From assembly GCA_030844895.1 (NCBI GenBank), contig CM061228.1, positions 59,346,033 through 59,410,032 of the forward strand: DNA of 64,000 nucleotides, written 5' to 3'. Shown in pieces: positions 1 to 11,395 of this stretch (positions within the stretch are counted from its first letter, which is position 1; each line of letters opens with the position of its first letter). The DNA is from Ambrosia x helenae (Eukaryota > Streptophyta > Magnoliopsida > Asterales > Asteraceae). The notes under the pieces were generated by a model that saw only the letters and a list, made by a program, of their open reading frames with translations, was not told where the DNA came from and did not search any database. Both the position numbers and the translations under genes were made by a program.

Positions 1-580
1 TTGCCGGCGAGAAGGAATTCCGGCCACCGGATTCTCATTCCGGTCACCCCGAAACCAAGAATAAGTATGTTTTATTTCGTTTTAATGCTTGTAAAACGTT
101 TCTCCGTTTTATTGTTCCATTTTCACGTCATTATTGGGTCCTAATTACACATTAATCATCACTTGAAACCCGACTTTAAAGCTTGAAACCGCCGGAAATC
201 GTAAATGCAATAAAAACGGAAGTTTTAACCACCCATTATATAAATTGAACCCACCATTAGTCTTCTGAACTCCATCTCGTCCTAAACCCACATCAAAACA
301 CTTCAGAGAGAGACTAAATCACGCGAGTTTTGGCTAAAAAGAATTGGACCTGCAACCCTTGATTGCAAACGTGTCACGAGCTTGTAAGTCCATTTATTAA
401 TGCTCTTTTGTTCGGTTTCAATGTAGGATTAAAACCCCTCTATTTTCGTTATACTACCTGGTCTATAGTGGATGAATTGAACGTTTAGGGTTAGGGTTTT
501 GTCTAGAACATTTGGGGAAGAAGATGATGCATTTGTATGATAAGATAAAAGGTTTTTCTTTGAGTATAATCAACAAATTA
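1..580. other. Unassigned start of window, LTR-leader-like
   Basis: No convincing coding region. A TATA-like box (TATATAAA, 237-244) is followed by pyrimidine-rich sequence and, near 384, a donor-like GCTTGTAAGT. This arrangement resembles the promoter and leader of an LTR or a host gene, but the window edge cuts it off and no TG/CA boundary could be fixed. Confidence 0.3.
237..244 (+). promoter_or_regulatory. TATA-like box
   Basis: TATATAAA lies in a locally AT-rich stretch, with CT-rich sequence about 30 bp downstream as in plant promoters. No gene is assigned to it. It may belong to a truncated LTR. Confidence 0.3.
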
Positions 581-584
581 ACTT

Positions 585-660
585 GTGATGTAGTGGTTGA
601 TGGTGTGAAAGTATATTGAACAGGTCCGGGTTCGAATCCCCATCCAGACCAGTTCTTTTT
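585..660 (+). repeat. tRNA-like SINE head (candidate)
   Basis: A box-A-like stretch (GTAGTGGTTGA, about 589-599) and a perfect B-box core (GGTTCGAATCC, 629-639) are spaced as in a tRNA, and a T-rich tail follows. The acceptor-stem halves do not pair, so it is not a functional tRNA. A SINE head is the likeliest reading. No target-site duplication was found. Confidence 0.4.
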
Positions 661-699
661 ATTTATTTCTCTTATATTCATTTTCGTGTATTATTATAT

Positions 700-3600
700 A
701 ACACCTAGAGGAACCGGTCTCGGAGCTTCATGAGATAGATTCTAGGGCTCATTCGTCAGAAAGTTTCCTTCTTCGCTATCGAGTCCCTGCAATCGATACC
801 TAAACCTAAAGTTAAGGAGAAATCCCTACTCGAATGAATCCGTATCGGCGCCTAATCATAATAAAGGTCCCTGCTGGTGAGGGTTAATCCACGGTCTCTA
901 GCAGCAACTAGTCTTGAACAGAAAGAGTTGTCTTGAAAGAGCCCACAAAGGGTGATGGCCAACCAAAGCCCTTTCCCTTTTAGCCTAAGCCCTCAAGAAA
1001 TCTAAGCCATCGCTCAGTGCCCCTCTTCATTTCCCGTTGTTGATAGACATTTCCCTTGTCATTCAGCAACGCCCTCGTACAGCCCACAACCATTGTTCGG
1101 TAGTACCTTCGCCTCCTCTCCCTTCAGTCAAATCTGCTTCAAATAAAACCTTTCTCTTTTTCATTCGCTTGGAGGTCTTAGTAAAAGCCTTTCATTTCCT
1201 CCCAATACTCAATTTTTGGTAAGGCAGACCCTCCAACCTCCCCATTTCATTCTCCCGCTTACCTTTCAACCGTCAGTTATTCCGCCAACCTTGACTCGAT
1301 TTCTGGTAAGGCAGACCCTCCTGACTCCAAATCAAGGGAATGGAGGTAATCCGGACGAAATCAGAAAGTCATTCAAAATCAACCCCTCAAAGAGGAATCA
1401 GTTTAAAAGTCACTCATTGGGACCCATTAACATAACAACTATCTTTTTCTTTCTAATATTACATAACATAAATAGAATCTATTTTTGTACAATATAATAA
1501 AATAAGTTAAGGGTTTGACCCCTCTCCAATAGCATGATAGAACCCTGTCATTAAAAAAAAGCTCTAATTCGAAGGTGAACCATATAGAGGAGAGTTACTT
1601 ACTGGTTTTTTGGGGGAGGTTGGTATCCTATTGATTATAGATCCTGGTTACATACAACATTGTTCCTGGAAACTTTATCTTCAAAGATGAGCCTCGAGGA
1701 ATTGCTGTGTTTCTGTGAAGATGCTCATTTGACATTTCCATTAGGAGAAAGCATTGGGCATTTCCAACATTAAGAGAGGGGCTCACTAATGCGCAAAGGG
1801 TAACACCGGGGCTGATCAAAGTAGTTGATTCAAAATAATCCAACAGGAAAACTAGCCATGTCACTTTATTTCTAAGAACAAATAGGAAAGCGCGCTTAAC
1901 TGAGGGCTACATTCCTGTTACAAAGTTCTTGTTATGGCCTCGATTTCAAAACCAAGATCAAAGGAATTATATTCTTCGGGCCAAATCCCCCGTCAACCCC
2001 GAGTCAATACCTTTACCATTCCATTGGATTTGGCGATCCCAATTAAGAAAACATTGGTCTTGGGTTTTGGCGCCCCAAGCAAAAAAGCGGTCCAACCCCC
2101 TTCTTTGATAAGTGATACCTTTCTCTGTTCAAGTTATAAGGCTGACGGAACCAAAAGCATACCTTTTTGCTTCGTCAGTAGTAGTCCTTACTAGCCGATG
2201 ACCTAGCATGAGTACGAACAAAGGACTTCTTCGATCCAACCCTCAGTAATCGCGGTCGAGCATTCATTATTCTAAATAGTCATATCTATTTATTAGTCTA
2301 ACTCTCTGGTTCCGATCTTTTGTTCAGAGCTAAAACGAATTATAAAGCAGTAGCAATAACCCCTTTTTCAACCATCTGACGTGGTAACATGAATACAATC
2401 CATTTTGTGCGAAATTTAGAGGAGCCCAAAGGCTCTCTCTATGAAATCCTTCGGTCATATCATTATCCTAAGGGCTATAGAACTCACTTTGGAAAGCATT
2501 AAGCCGTCGAACTACCGACTCAATAATAAGCTTCTACGTGCTATATTCTCTTTGCCTAACACATTCAAATACCTTTTCTTGCAACAAGTCCGACTGCTGC
2601 TCTAATATAGTCTACTTAGAGTCTCTTTTTATTTTTAAGCGGTTCTCCTTCCTGGGAGGTCATTACCGTTAGCATACAGCACTCCTCGTAAGCAACTCAG
2701 TTACCCCTTAGGCCTCCGGCGCGCACAACAGCCAAACCACTTTACTTCTTTAATCTATTCATTTGGATATGCGGTAAGTAAGGCAAAAGAAGCACAACTC
2801 AATAGGGCTCCTAAAATGCCTATGAGTTATCGAGACACTGGGAATGTGTATCGCTATTAGTGCCCTATCAGGTTAAATCTTGGACCTCCCATCTTCGGCG
2901 TAAAAGAAAAGACAGACAACCAGCAAGGATACTAGGATGAGGGAAGCCGCTTTACCGAATTCTAGAGGTGAAGGAACGAGAACTTCCCCAAATCGACAAA
3001 AAGATTCCGAGCACGTCTGGTCAAAGTATATCTTGTCTTTACCAGAGCGGCTAACAAGTTTTGCACATATCCGTGGGTTCTTCAATTTGATTTCTTCCTC
3101 ATAGACCAAAGAAGTAAGGTGGTATACTATATTTATCCATAGATTGGAACTCCTTAGAATGACCTATGCATTCTGTTGTCGTTTGCAGTTGTTTGATCCA
3201 TTATGATTTGGTTTCTTGGTGTGGAGAGATCTTTGTCATAAAAGAAAAGAGAGAGCTCGCAGGCCTTATTCTACAAATCAAAGAGCGATTTACTTAATTC
3301 CCCATTCATCCGAAATAGTATTTTAGTATAGAACAAAGGCATTGTGGGACGACTACTATGATTACATGCGCATCTAGTGCAGTGGCTTGGAAGCCAGCTA
3401 CCTTGACCGTCTTCCGAAGTTCTAAATAATCTACTAATTAAAGCCTGTAAGGGTGGGTTGCTCTACATTCAGCCTCATCACAGTGACCCCCGAAGTGATC
3501 TTATTCTAGTTGCGGGACGAAATCCGACAGCCAATTGTTGGCTCTGAATAAACAGCCCAGTAAGAAGCTCAATTCTTCTATTACATAACGGGGCGGGGTT

Positions 3601-4175
3601 GCACCCGAGCTGAGTGACGTAGGTGCACAAGAGTACTTCGCCCCACAACCATCTCTTTATTATTGGTTCTACGGACCGATGCCTGCTGCTTCATCTGGGA
3701 GAAAATAATCATAGATATGCCGGTCATTGGAAGGAAGAATCACCATAAATAGATTCCTCGTGTATCATCTCTAGCAAAATTATGCACGGAACTTAGCAAT
3801 CCGGACCGTGTTTAAAAGGTTCCTGAGACACGGCATGGAAGAGTCACAATATTCAGAATCGAGGTCCAAGAATGAAGAAGGGGTAGAATTATTGAATGAA
3901 TACGAGCTATAGCTAATCCCCGAAGCATAAAAGAAGCATTTTTCACAAACCACCCGCCGCCCCGACCTAATACATGACGAGCCCACCAACTTCCTGGCAA
4001 AATGCCTACGGTTAAAAACCACTGACATGTCAAGATCAAAATTCGAATTGGTTTTCCTGGTCCTGGTCAGAGACCACTATGTTTGCGCCGGCGATCCAAC
4101 AAAAAAGCAAAGCAGTGGTCTTGTTCTTTCCATTACGAAGTAGTAGGGTCGCCACTAGTGTTTGGCTCGAGCTAA
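700..4175. other. Probable nuclear insertion of mitochondrial DNA (NUMT)
   Basis: The base composition is even and closer to 45% GC than the AT-rich flanks, with no long ORFs, like plant mitochondrial intergenic DNA. The firm anchor is the broken ccmFN at its right end (3581-4170, minus). I could not name any other mitochondrial gene in 700-3580. Both borders are approximate: the left is judged from composition, and the right is where sequence becomes AT-rich after about 4175. Stops in ccmFN argue that this is a nuclear copy, not mitochondrial contamination. Confidence 0.6.
3581..4170 (-). pseudogene. ccmFN: ccmFN C-terminal fragment (mitochondrial cytochrome c maturation)
   Basis: CcmFN is a mitochondrial inner-membrane subunit of the haem lyase that attaches haem to c-type cytochromes. 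Read on the minus strand, several stretches match the family: FLTVGILPGSWWA, NASFM, HSIILPLLHSWTS, LNIV, then GISMII, QMKQQASVRRT, STLVHLRHSAR and PRPVM just before the end. The tryptophan-rich haem-binding (WWD) core is damaged: the residues normally between GGWWFW and ENASFM are shortened, leaving GGGWFVKNASFM. There is a stop after the SGTF stretch (about 3819), another near 3750, and a frameshift near 4030, where the upstream VVSDQDQE stretch is in another frame. Only the C-terminal portion is present. Identification is strong; the exact 5' limit is not. Confidence 0.8.
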
Positions 4176-4831
4176 ACAACATACAAGGAGTGCTCCTCCT
4201 TATAAACCACTTCATGTTTTGTCATCCCACCAATGTGGGACAAAACTTAATCCATTTTCGCATATTTAGTTGTTCGAACCTACAACTTTCAAGCTTCGAT
4301 ATCTCATTCATCTTAGCTCTATTTTGAACGTGGTGTGGTTCGTTGTAATACTCTCACAATGTAGTACAAAAAACAAGAAATAATTATTTATATAACACAT
4401 ATATAAATACAATTATTTAAATCTATAATTAGTGAAAAATCATTTTCCACTACCATTTTTCCAACAATTAATAGGCCTCATTCTTGTTGGGAGCAAAAAG
4501 AATTTAATTAATAATATTTTTTGTTTTAATCAGATAGATAGATGCATACATTCTTGTTCAACAATACAACCCTATATATGGCATGCTGCAATTATACAAT
4601 GTATAACCGTTCAATTGCTACCGTTTCATACCAACCAACACAACCAACATACAGCCCTAATTAAGGCATGTATAAACCTGACGGATGGGCTACTACATAC
4701 GACCCATTCTAATGTTTATTTACATGACCCAATCCAATACTTGACACATAATTGTTTTGACCCATTTGACACTAACGATAATAAACACAATAATAACAAG
4801 AAACTTCATTTTAACATAATTAACCTTAGTT
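4176..4831. other. AT-rich intergenic DNA
   Basis: Very AT-rich sequence with repeated GACCCATT-type words near 4680-4770, common in plant intergenic repeats. A 133-codon frame at 4432-4833 is low-complexity and matches no family I know. I see no gene here. Confidence 0.5.
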
Positions 4832-4844
4832 AAAAAATCTTTTG

Positions 4845-5050
4845 GCCAAAGATGTTGTAGCCTAGTGGTTGCAATGGAGGTGGGAAGGTTTACCCACTTT
4901 GTGGGTTTCCTGCCCTAGGAGGTCTCATAGGTTCGAATCCCACTCAGAGTAGGGTTATTCTGAAATGAGGGGCTGGACCTTAGAGGGGGCCCGGGGACCG
5001 GACCTGAAGGGTGCGGGGCTTTGTTATGGGTGTGTACCGTCGACCGTTAA
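4845..5050 (+). mobile_element. tRNA-derived SINE with 13-bp target-site duplication
   Basis: Box A (TAGCCTAGTGG, about 4858-4868) and box B (GGTTCGAATCC, about 4931-4941) of an internal Pol III promoter are intact. A GC-richer body follows and ends at an A-run. The flanking duplication AAAAAATCTTTTG occurs at 4832-4844 and 5051-5063, fixing the limits. SINEs encode no protein and use LINE machinery for retroposition. The longer-than-tRNA box A to B spacing shows it is not a tRNA gene. Confidence 0.8.
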
Positions 5051-5063
5051 AAAAAATCTTTTG

Positions 5064-7265
5064 ACTTATTATTTAATTATTTGTGGAAAAGTAGTTTATT
5101 ATATGTTTTGCAACAAAAAATTTATGGATGGCATTTTGAGAAACCAAAATTAATAAAGTTTTTTCCATAGCTTTTTGTAGAAAACATGTTTGTTTACCAA
5201 CGATGTTACTTTCATAAAAATTGTTTCGGTGCTTGAACATTAGCCCTCGCCAATGCCTTTATTAAATAAATAACTTGCTCAAAAATCCGAAACGAAAAGA
5301 GAAGTGTTCCATGGTTTACAAACAAAAATCATCATATGTGAAATTAGATAAGCAACATGGTCTCAGACATCAAATCCTAAATGTGAAAAGAATACTCCAT
5401 TCTCTTAGCCACTTTGACATATTGTGGTAGGAAGGCTAAATAAAAGGACACGTGGGCACAAAATCTCCGTCCGTTGCACATGTAAACTTGACGCATCTAA
5501 GTTCACTTTAGAAAAAAATTCCAATACGTACACCTTGGATTGTGAATCAAGAGATGTCACTCAATTACCATGTAGACAATGCTAGCACAGTGTGCCATAA
5601 GGAAACCTTGTTATCTCTCCACTACATTGATATTCTTTCACTTGATAACTAGAAATATTAAGACGTAATGACAATCACATTCTGAGAACACTTGACTAGA
5701 TTCCAATATAAAATGAGATCTCCAGTACTTTCATGTGGATTATCAATAACTACTTATGGCAACAATTGATACTATTGTTTCACAGATGAGATAATATAAT
5801 AAAATATGTTGGGCGAGGAAGGACATACGAGATGTACAATTGGCTTAAGAAGTAGGTGGAGGTTTATCCGTTTATGCTACTCTAAGATTCTAACAACACT
5901 GGTGGCTTAAAATGGAATTTGTAAGAGACCCCTAATTGTTATATCGCTTTATCCTCCCGTATTGGCTAAGCCACCCATGGTAATGTAATATTGACATACG
6001 AATTAGGATACAAAATAGGTTTCCGAAATGATATCTAACATAATCTTGGTTCATAATATAGTGGTCTCGACCTATGTCTGGAGTCTGTGATGACAATCAT
6101 GGGAAAAATATGAAAAACTCAATTCTTTTGTTATAAGCTGCATAACTTAGATGTTAGTAACAATATAATTGCTACCTAGGCCTATCTGTTTCTTCCTATG
6201 TATGCCATAAACGAAATTTAGATCGCTAAATTCAAGAAGTTTCAGCTTCCAAAACAAGTGTACAGGTGGAGAAGAAGACCACCACTTGGGCTGCAATCAT
6301 GAAATCTGGTAAGACTGAGTTTCTATTCAACCTTTTAACATAAAAATTGGGCTCATTCAAATAAGCAATAAAAAATCCATCATTACATTCTTTAAACCTT
6401 TCAACCCAAAGGTTATAGTGAATTGGAGAGTCATTATCATGGGAATGCTTTTGTACGGCATGTGAGAGAGCTTCTAGAACTTCTACAGGTAATTGAAGAT
6501 ATTAGAGAACTGGTGTCCTGAATGAGTCAGAATGCTGGAAATGGACACTAGTTAAAACATGTACCTTCACATTTTCACCAACTAGACAAAAATTGATGTG
6601 ATTACACTTTATAAATCATACCATTAAAGTGGATTAAAGTATCTTACTTTGAAGAGTGTATTAACTTATATGGAATGTTGATTGGGTTGATGGCAGCAAG
6701 AGTTTATTTTTGACTCTCGTATCATTAATCTACACCCAAGCCTATTCCGGTTTTGTGAAGAACAATGTGCACCTTTCAGTTTTGAGAATTTTACACTAGG
6801 ATGAAGGTGTCATTTGACTTGCAAGCAACTTGTGTTGAGAGAACAAAAGATTGTGCTGTTCTAGCCAACTAAAATGCCATACATCCATATTATGAGAATC
6901 CTCTTTGCAATACCTCGAATTATATAGAGATATTTAAACAGATTCAAAAACTATCTTTTGGTTGGATTTATATGTAGTTCATAAAACTAACCATGATTCG
7001 AAAATTTAAGGAAACAATATGTTTTCCTAGCTTCAAGAGTATTGTTAACCAAGCTTTTGTTTCGTATTGTTGTAACTTCAAAAATAATCTAGTGTCTAAC
7101 TAGAAGTATATTAATGATATATGCAAACATCATAACGTAGGGATAAAATTCAAACGAACTTACGTTTATTGAATATGATGTAACGAAAATCTTTAACATC
7201 AAAGTAGACCTAAAAGATAGATGACAACTGCATAAAGAAACTTGAAACTGAATACATTTTTTCCA
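5064..7265. other. Gene-poor AT-rich stretch
   Basis: No ORF of note on either strand and no repeat boundary I can define. The texture (short broken frames, moderate complexity) would fit an old decayed element, but nothing is recognisable. It also holds the 3' flank of the F-box gene. Confidence 0.4.
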
Positions 7266-8444
7266 TCAAAGTAAGACAAGACTCTCGACATAATCTTTTA
7301 CGATAATGCACTCACTGTCGTAAAATTCATCAAGATCAACTACTTGCCTGGTTTCTGGATCCCATAACGCTAGATCAGAATCAGTCTTCCAGAATATCAG
7401 CTTCCCAGTTTTAGTAAATTCAACTGGTTCATAACAGGATCTAGGAATAACTCTTGTAAATTCTTCACTCCATGACTCCTCCTCACCATCATATTTCAAG
7501 ATCCAAAGAGTAACAGTTGCTTTTTCTTCCACCTCCTCAGATTCATCTCCTTCTTCCTCTTCCAATTCATCTTCTATGTCTTCCTCGTCAACAACCAAGA
7601 TAGCTAGTGAACCCTTGTATGTCAATAAGTATGTAAATTCTATTTCACTATCAAGAGGGGGTGGAATTTTTCGAAACACCTCAGCACTAAAATCGAATGC
7701 AATAATCATCATACGGCTTTCATTTTCTGTCATACATAACCAATATGAAGCATTATTGAGTGAAACAGACCCACTAGTATAATCATGATGGATCGTTTCA
7801 ACCTTTTTCCAATAATTACTTCTTAAACTATAGACCTCAGCCTCAAGTTTAGCATCATCCTCGAATATTCCTTGATTATCTCTAGCAGAATCTCCCACTC
7901 TGCGCTTATAGATGTCGTAATGCCTTAAAACCTTGTAGTCATCACTAGTTTCATAATATCCAAAGCCAACAGAACGACCAACTCGATGACTCGACTTCTC
8001 TAACTGATCCTCTAAGAATGAGGAAGGAATTGGTCTCAGTACTCGAATGGACGGGTTGAAAAGAAAAAGTTCCTTCCCAAATGCGCCTTCATCCCTAGCC
8101 AGGCAAATAACTCCATTAACACTACTACCAACAATAGTGACATATTTGTTACCCGTAAACTTGAATTTTAATGTCTCATGACAAACAAGTGAATCTTGTG
8201 AAAGCAGAAAACAGCAGTTTTCACAACCATTTGTTAATTCGCGAGGAATGAACAATATACAGCTCTCATCTAATTCAGAATTAGTAACCAAAGACTTGGA
8301 TAAGTTGATGTGAGGGTTTAAAAGACCTGGGATTTTTATCGTCGAGTACCATGTTTTGTTAACCGCCGTGAATCTGATTATGTTTTTGACAGGTAACCTT
8401 TCGACTATGTTAATCTGTAATTCATCCGGAATGGAAGAAAACAT
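7266..8444 (-). CDS. F-box protein with F-box-associated (FBA) domain
   Basis: An intact 392-residue, single-exon gene, the only convincing complete host gene in the window. An N-terminal F-box (about residues 3-47: IPDELQINIVERLPVKNIIRF, then the conserved W of KTWY) would bind SKP1 in an SCF ubiquitin ligase. Residues about 105-330 have FBA features (LFNPSIRVLRPIP, VGFGYYETSDDYKVLR, YSLRSNYWKKVE), the usual substrate-recognition half. Length and the lack of introns fit the large plant FBA family. An unusual acidic run (about residues 293-320, EDIEDELEEEEGDESEEVEE) interrupts the FBA region. The start is the first ATG immediately before the F-box. The target cannot be told from sequence. Confidence 0.9.
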   Translation of the reverse strand: MFSSIPDELQINIVERLPVKNIIRFTAVNKTWYSTIKIPGLLNPHINLSKSLVTNSELDESCILFIPRELTNGCENCCFLLSQDSLVCHETLKFKFTGNKYVTIVGSSVNGVICLARDEGAFGKELFLFNPSIRVLRPIPSSFLEDQLEKSSHRVGRSVGFGYYETSDDYKVLRHYDIYKRRVGDSARDNQGIFEDDAKLEAEVYSLRSNYWKKVETIHHDYTSGSVSLNNASYWLCMTENESRMMIIAFDFSAEVFRKIPPPLDSEIEFTYLLTYKGSLAILVVDEEDIEDELEEEEGDESEEVEEKATVTLWILKYDGEEESWSEEFTRVIPRSCYEPVEFTKTGKLIFWKTDSDLALWDPETRQVVDLDEFYDSECIIVKDYVESLVLL

Positions 8445-9708
8445 CCTTAGAACTCAAATCAATTTCGATGTCGCGTAAATCTTGGGTTTTGCTTGAATCT
8501 TCCAGAAATCCTTCCAGTCGAATTAGGGTTTTGGAGGATCAGTGAAACATAGCCGCACTTTAAAGGAAAAGTCCACCGCTTGTAATTGTTGTGAAAGTGA
8601 AATAAACTCACGCATAAAAACATAAAATAAATGTGAAGCTTGTGTGTAATTATTTTATTACTAAAAATGTTAATGATCCAACGGCTATTACAAAAAGTAT
8701 AATTAATTTGATTTTGCCATTGCCTAGAGTTTATCTAGAATTGTCAAAAAGCAATTATAAAAAAGGAAGGTGAAAGTATATGGCTGAAATCTTATCCTCT
8801 CAATAAAGGTTGTTATGTACACATTATGAAGCATGAGGTACCACTGCACAAATTTATTTTGGGGAAAAGAATTATCATGCCTTGTAATTCCCGACAAGCA
8901 TAATCAAGGGTGTTGCAGTGAACTAAACGACATCGTAATAGTCGCAAACCCGGTTCACCCGCCGGGTTACCCTGAAACCTAAACTTTGGTTAACACCCGC
9001 CAACGCGTTCGGGCTACGAGTGACCGCCGCGCCGATGTGTCCCTTGGTTACACCACTCGCGTGCCTCTAAACGAAGCTCTGCGCAGAGGTAGCCCCATGC
9101 CACGCGTCTTCAGGTGCTAACCACCAAGGCGAGTTACCTCCAAGGCCGCGGACCAACCACCACTTCACTTTTCCTTCTGCCGCATCTCGGGCGCATTGCC
9201 TTATTGTCTGTGCAAGTAACGCGCAGCCACTTTTAATGCTCCACGTGATCACCAATGCACCACCTTAGCGCATGTAGCGGCTGGGAAGGTGATAAAGTGT
9301 TTTAAATTTGTCAAAACGTCTTTCTAGTGTGACGCAAACTTGCAAAAACCTTCATATCTCTTCAAATAATTACCTTTAAAGAATAAGATGTGGCCCACCT
9401 AATATTGCTTTACGTTCAGTGCTTTCTTTTTTAGTGTTGACACTAATTTTCAAGAAAGCCCCTTGTAATTCTCGTAATTTGACACACCAAGCATTTTTTG
9501 AACTGCACATTTTGTGGGTGTGGATCATTATCATGAGAGATATTTTAACTATCACATTTTTTGCATTTCCGGATGAGTAATTATTTTAAATGGCAAGGGC
9601 AATGTCGCAAAATGGGTACTATACTCTTATTTGAAGGCGCAAAGAATCGGGGACTAACATGGTATAATGCCATTTCAAACGGTTCTTATATTATAATACG
9701 CCAAATAA
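8445..9708. other. F-box 5' flank, then unassigned DNA with a GC-rich island
   Basis: 8445-8600 should hold the F-box 5' UTR and promoter; I see no clear TATA box. A GC-rich island at about 8925-9290 contrasts with AT-rich flanks and is stylistically like the GC-rich DNA at 9.8-12.2 kb, so it may be part of the same element. No credible gene. Confidence 0.4.
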
Positions 9709-9843
9709 AAGGTTTTGGTACAAACCTTTTAATATTTGGTGTTCTCTAACTTATTTTAAAGTTCATGATACACTAACTCAAGGTTGGGCACCTTAAAATA
9801 CGCCCATATCATATGGCTTATTTTTGCAGGTTCAGCCACGTTA
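9709..9843 (+). repeat. Direct repeat, left copy (flanks tandem arrays)
   Basis: Begins AAGGTTTTGGTACAA and runs through CAAGGTTGGGCACC, ACGCCCATAT and TTGCAGGTTC. The same ordered words, diverged by substitutions and small indels, recur at 11839-11990, 2.13 kb downstream. Each copy is followed at once by a GC-rich tandem array, so the duplicated module is leader plus array. Confidence 0.7.
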
Positions 9844-9844
9844 C

Positions 9845-10404
9845 GGTAAGTCCGCGCAGAGCCGGTAACTCCACGCTACGGGTAACCCCGCTTGTCGGTA
9901 ACTCCCTACGCAACGGTAAGCCCGCGCAGAGCCGGTAACTCCACGCTACGGGTAACCTCGCTTGTCGGTAACTCCCTACGCAACGGTAACCCCGCGCAGA
10001 GCCGGTAACTCCACGCTACGGGTAACCCCGCTTGTCGGTAACTCCCTACGCAACGGTAAGCCCGCGCAGAGCCGGTAACTCCACGCTACGGGTAACCCCG
10101 CTTGTCGGTAACTCCCTACGCAACGGTAACCCCGCGCAAGGCCGGTAACTCCACGCTACGGGTAACCCCGCTTGTCGGTAACTCCCTACGCAACGGTAAG
10201 CCCGCGCAGAGCCGGTAACTCCACGCTACGGGTAACCCCGCTTGTCGGTAACTCCCTACGCAACGGTAACCCCGCGTAGAGCCGGTAACTCCACGCTACG
10301 GGTAACCCCGCTTGTCGGTAACTCCCTACGCAACGGTAAGCCCGCGCAAGGCCGGTAACTCCACGCTACGGGTAACCCCGCTTGTCGGTAACTCCCTACG
10401 CAAC
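9845..10404 (+). repeat. Tandem array, eight 70-bp units
   Basis: Eight head-to-tail units start at 9845, 9915, 9985, 10055, 10125, 10195, 10265 and 10335. Each contains several GGTAAC words (GCCGGTAACTCC, GGGTAACCCCG, TCGGTAACTCC). From the second unit onwards, position 6 alternates G/C (GGTAAG then GGTAAC), giving a 140-bp higher-order period. Copies are nearly identical, pointing to recent homogenisation. There is no spacer, so this is not a CRISPR. Similar arrays are known in 3' non-coding parts of Tat/Ogre-type Ty3 elements. Confidence 0.95.
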
Positions 10405-10408
10405 GGCA

Positions 10409-11395
10409 ACGTCTCCTTTTCAGGAACGTGCTATAACTTAGCGCGCGTCTCCTCTTCAGGAACGCGCCACCACGTCTCCTTTTCAGGAACGTGCTATAAC
10501 TTAGCGCGCGTCTCCTCTTCAGGAACGCGCCACCACGTCTCCTTTTCAGGAACGTGCTATAACTTAGCGCGCGTCTCCTCTTCAGGAACGCACCACCACG
10601 TCTCCTTTTCAGGAACGTGCTATAGCTTAGCACGCGTCTCCTCTTCAGGAACGCGCCACCACGTCTCCTTTTCAGGAACGTGCTATAACTTAGTGCGCGT
10701 CTCCTCTTCAGGAACGCGCCACCACGTCTCCTTTTCAGGAACGTGCCACCACGTCTTCTTTTCAGGAACGTGCTTCAACTTCGCGCGCGTCTCCTTTTTA
10801 GGAACGCGCCGCCACGTCTCCTTTTCAGGAACGTGCTACGACGTCGCCACGTCTCCTTTTCTGGAACGTCCTTCAACTTCGCGCGCGTCTCCTTTTCAGG
10901 AACGAGCCGCCACGTCTCCTTTTCAGGAACGTGCTATAACTTAGCGCGCGTCTCCTCTTCAGGAACGCGCCACCACGTCTCCTTTTCAGGAACGTCTTTC
11001 AACTTCGCGCGCGTCTCCTTTTCAGGAACGAGCCGCCACGTCTCCTTTTCAGGAACGTGCTATAACTTAGCGCGCGTCTCCTCTTCAGGAACGCGCCACC
11101 ACGTCTCCTTTTCAGGAACGTCTTTCAACTTCGCGCGCGTCTCCTTTTCAGGAACGTGCTATAACTTAGCGCGCGTCTCCTCTTCAGGAATGCGCCACCA
11201 CATCTCCTTTTCAGGAACGTCCTTCAACTTCGCGCGCGTCTCCTTTTCAGGAACGCGCCGCCACGTCTCCTTTTCAGGAACGTGCTATAACTTAGCACAC
11301 GTCTCCCTTTCGGGAACGCGCCACCACGTCTCCTTTTCAGGAACGTGCTACACTTCGCGTGCTTCTCCTTTTTCAGGAACGCGCCGCCACGTCAT
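10409..11395 (+). repeat. Tandem array of 63-bp units with two half-repeats
   Basis: The unit is built of two related halves, each carrying GTCTCCT(T/C)TTCAGGAACG followed by TGCTATAACTTAGCGC or CGCCACCAC. Clean 63-bp spacing is seen at 10409, 10472, 10535, 10598, 10661 and 10724. After that, half-unit variants (CTTCAACTTCGCGCGC, GCCGCCAC) are shuffled. Because 63 is divisible by three, the array stays open in several frames (for example 10312-10944 and 10743-11540). Those frames are by-products and I do not call them genes. Confidence 0.95.

Noticed and set aside
629..641. tRNA gene (perfect B box), also at 4931 and 13670-13770
   Set aside because: Acceptor and anticodon stems do not pair, and two of the three are bounded by target-site duplications: SINE heads, not tRNAs.
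2873..3109. 78-codon minus frame in the NUMT
   Set aside because: No recognised mitochondrial protein; length is not above chance for this stretch.
4432..4833. 133-codon frame
   Set aside because: AT-rich, asparagine/histidine low complexity with intergenic repeat words; no homology I can name.
9845..11395. Possible CRISPR array
   Set aside because: Repeats are contiguous with no unique spacers, there are no cas genes, and the context is plant transposons.
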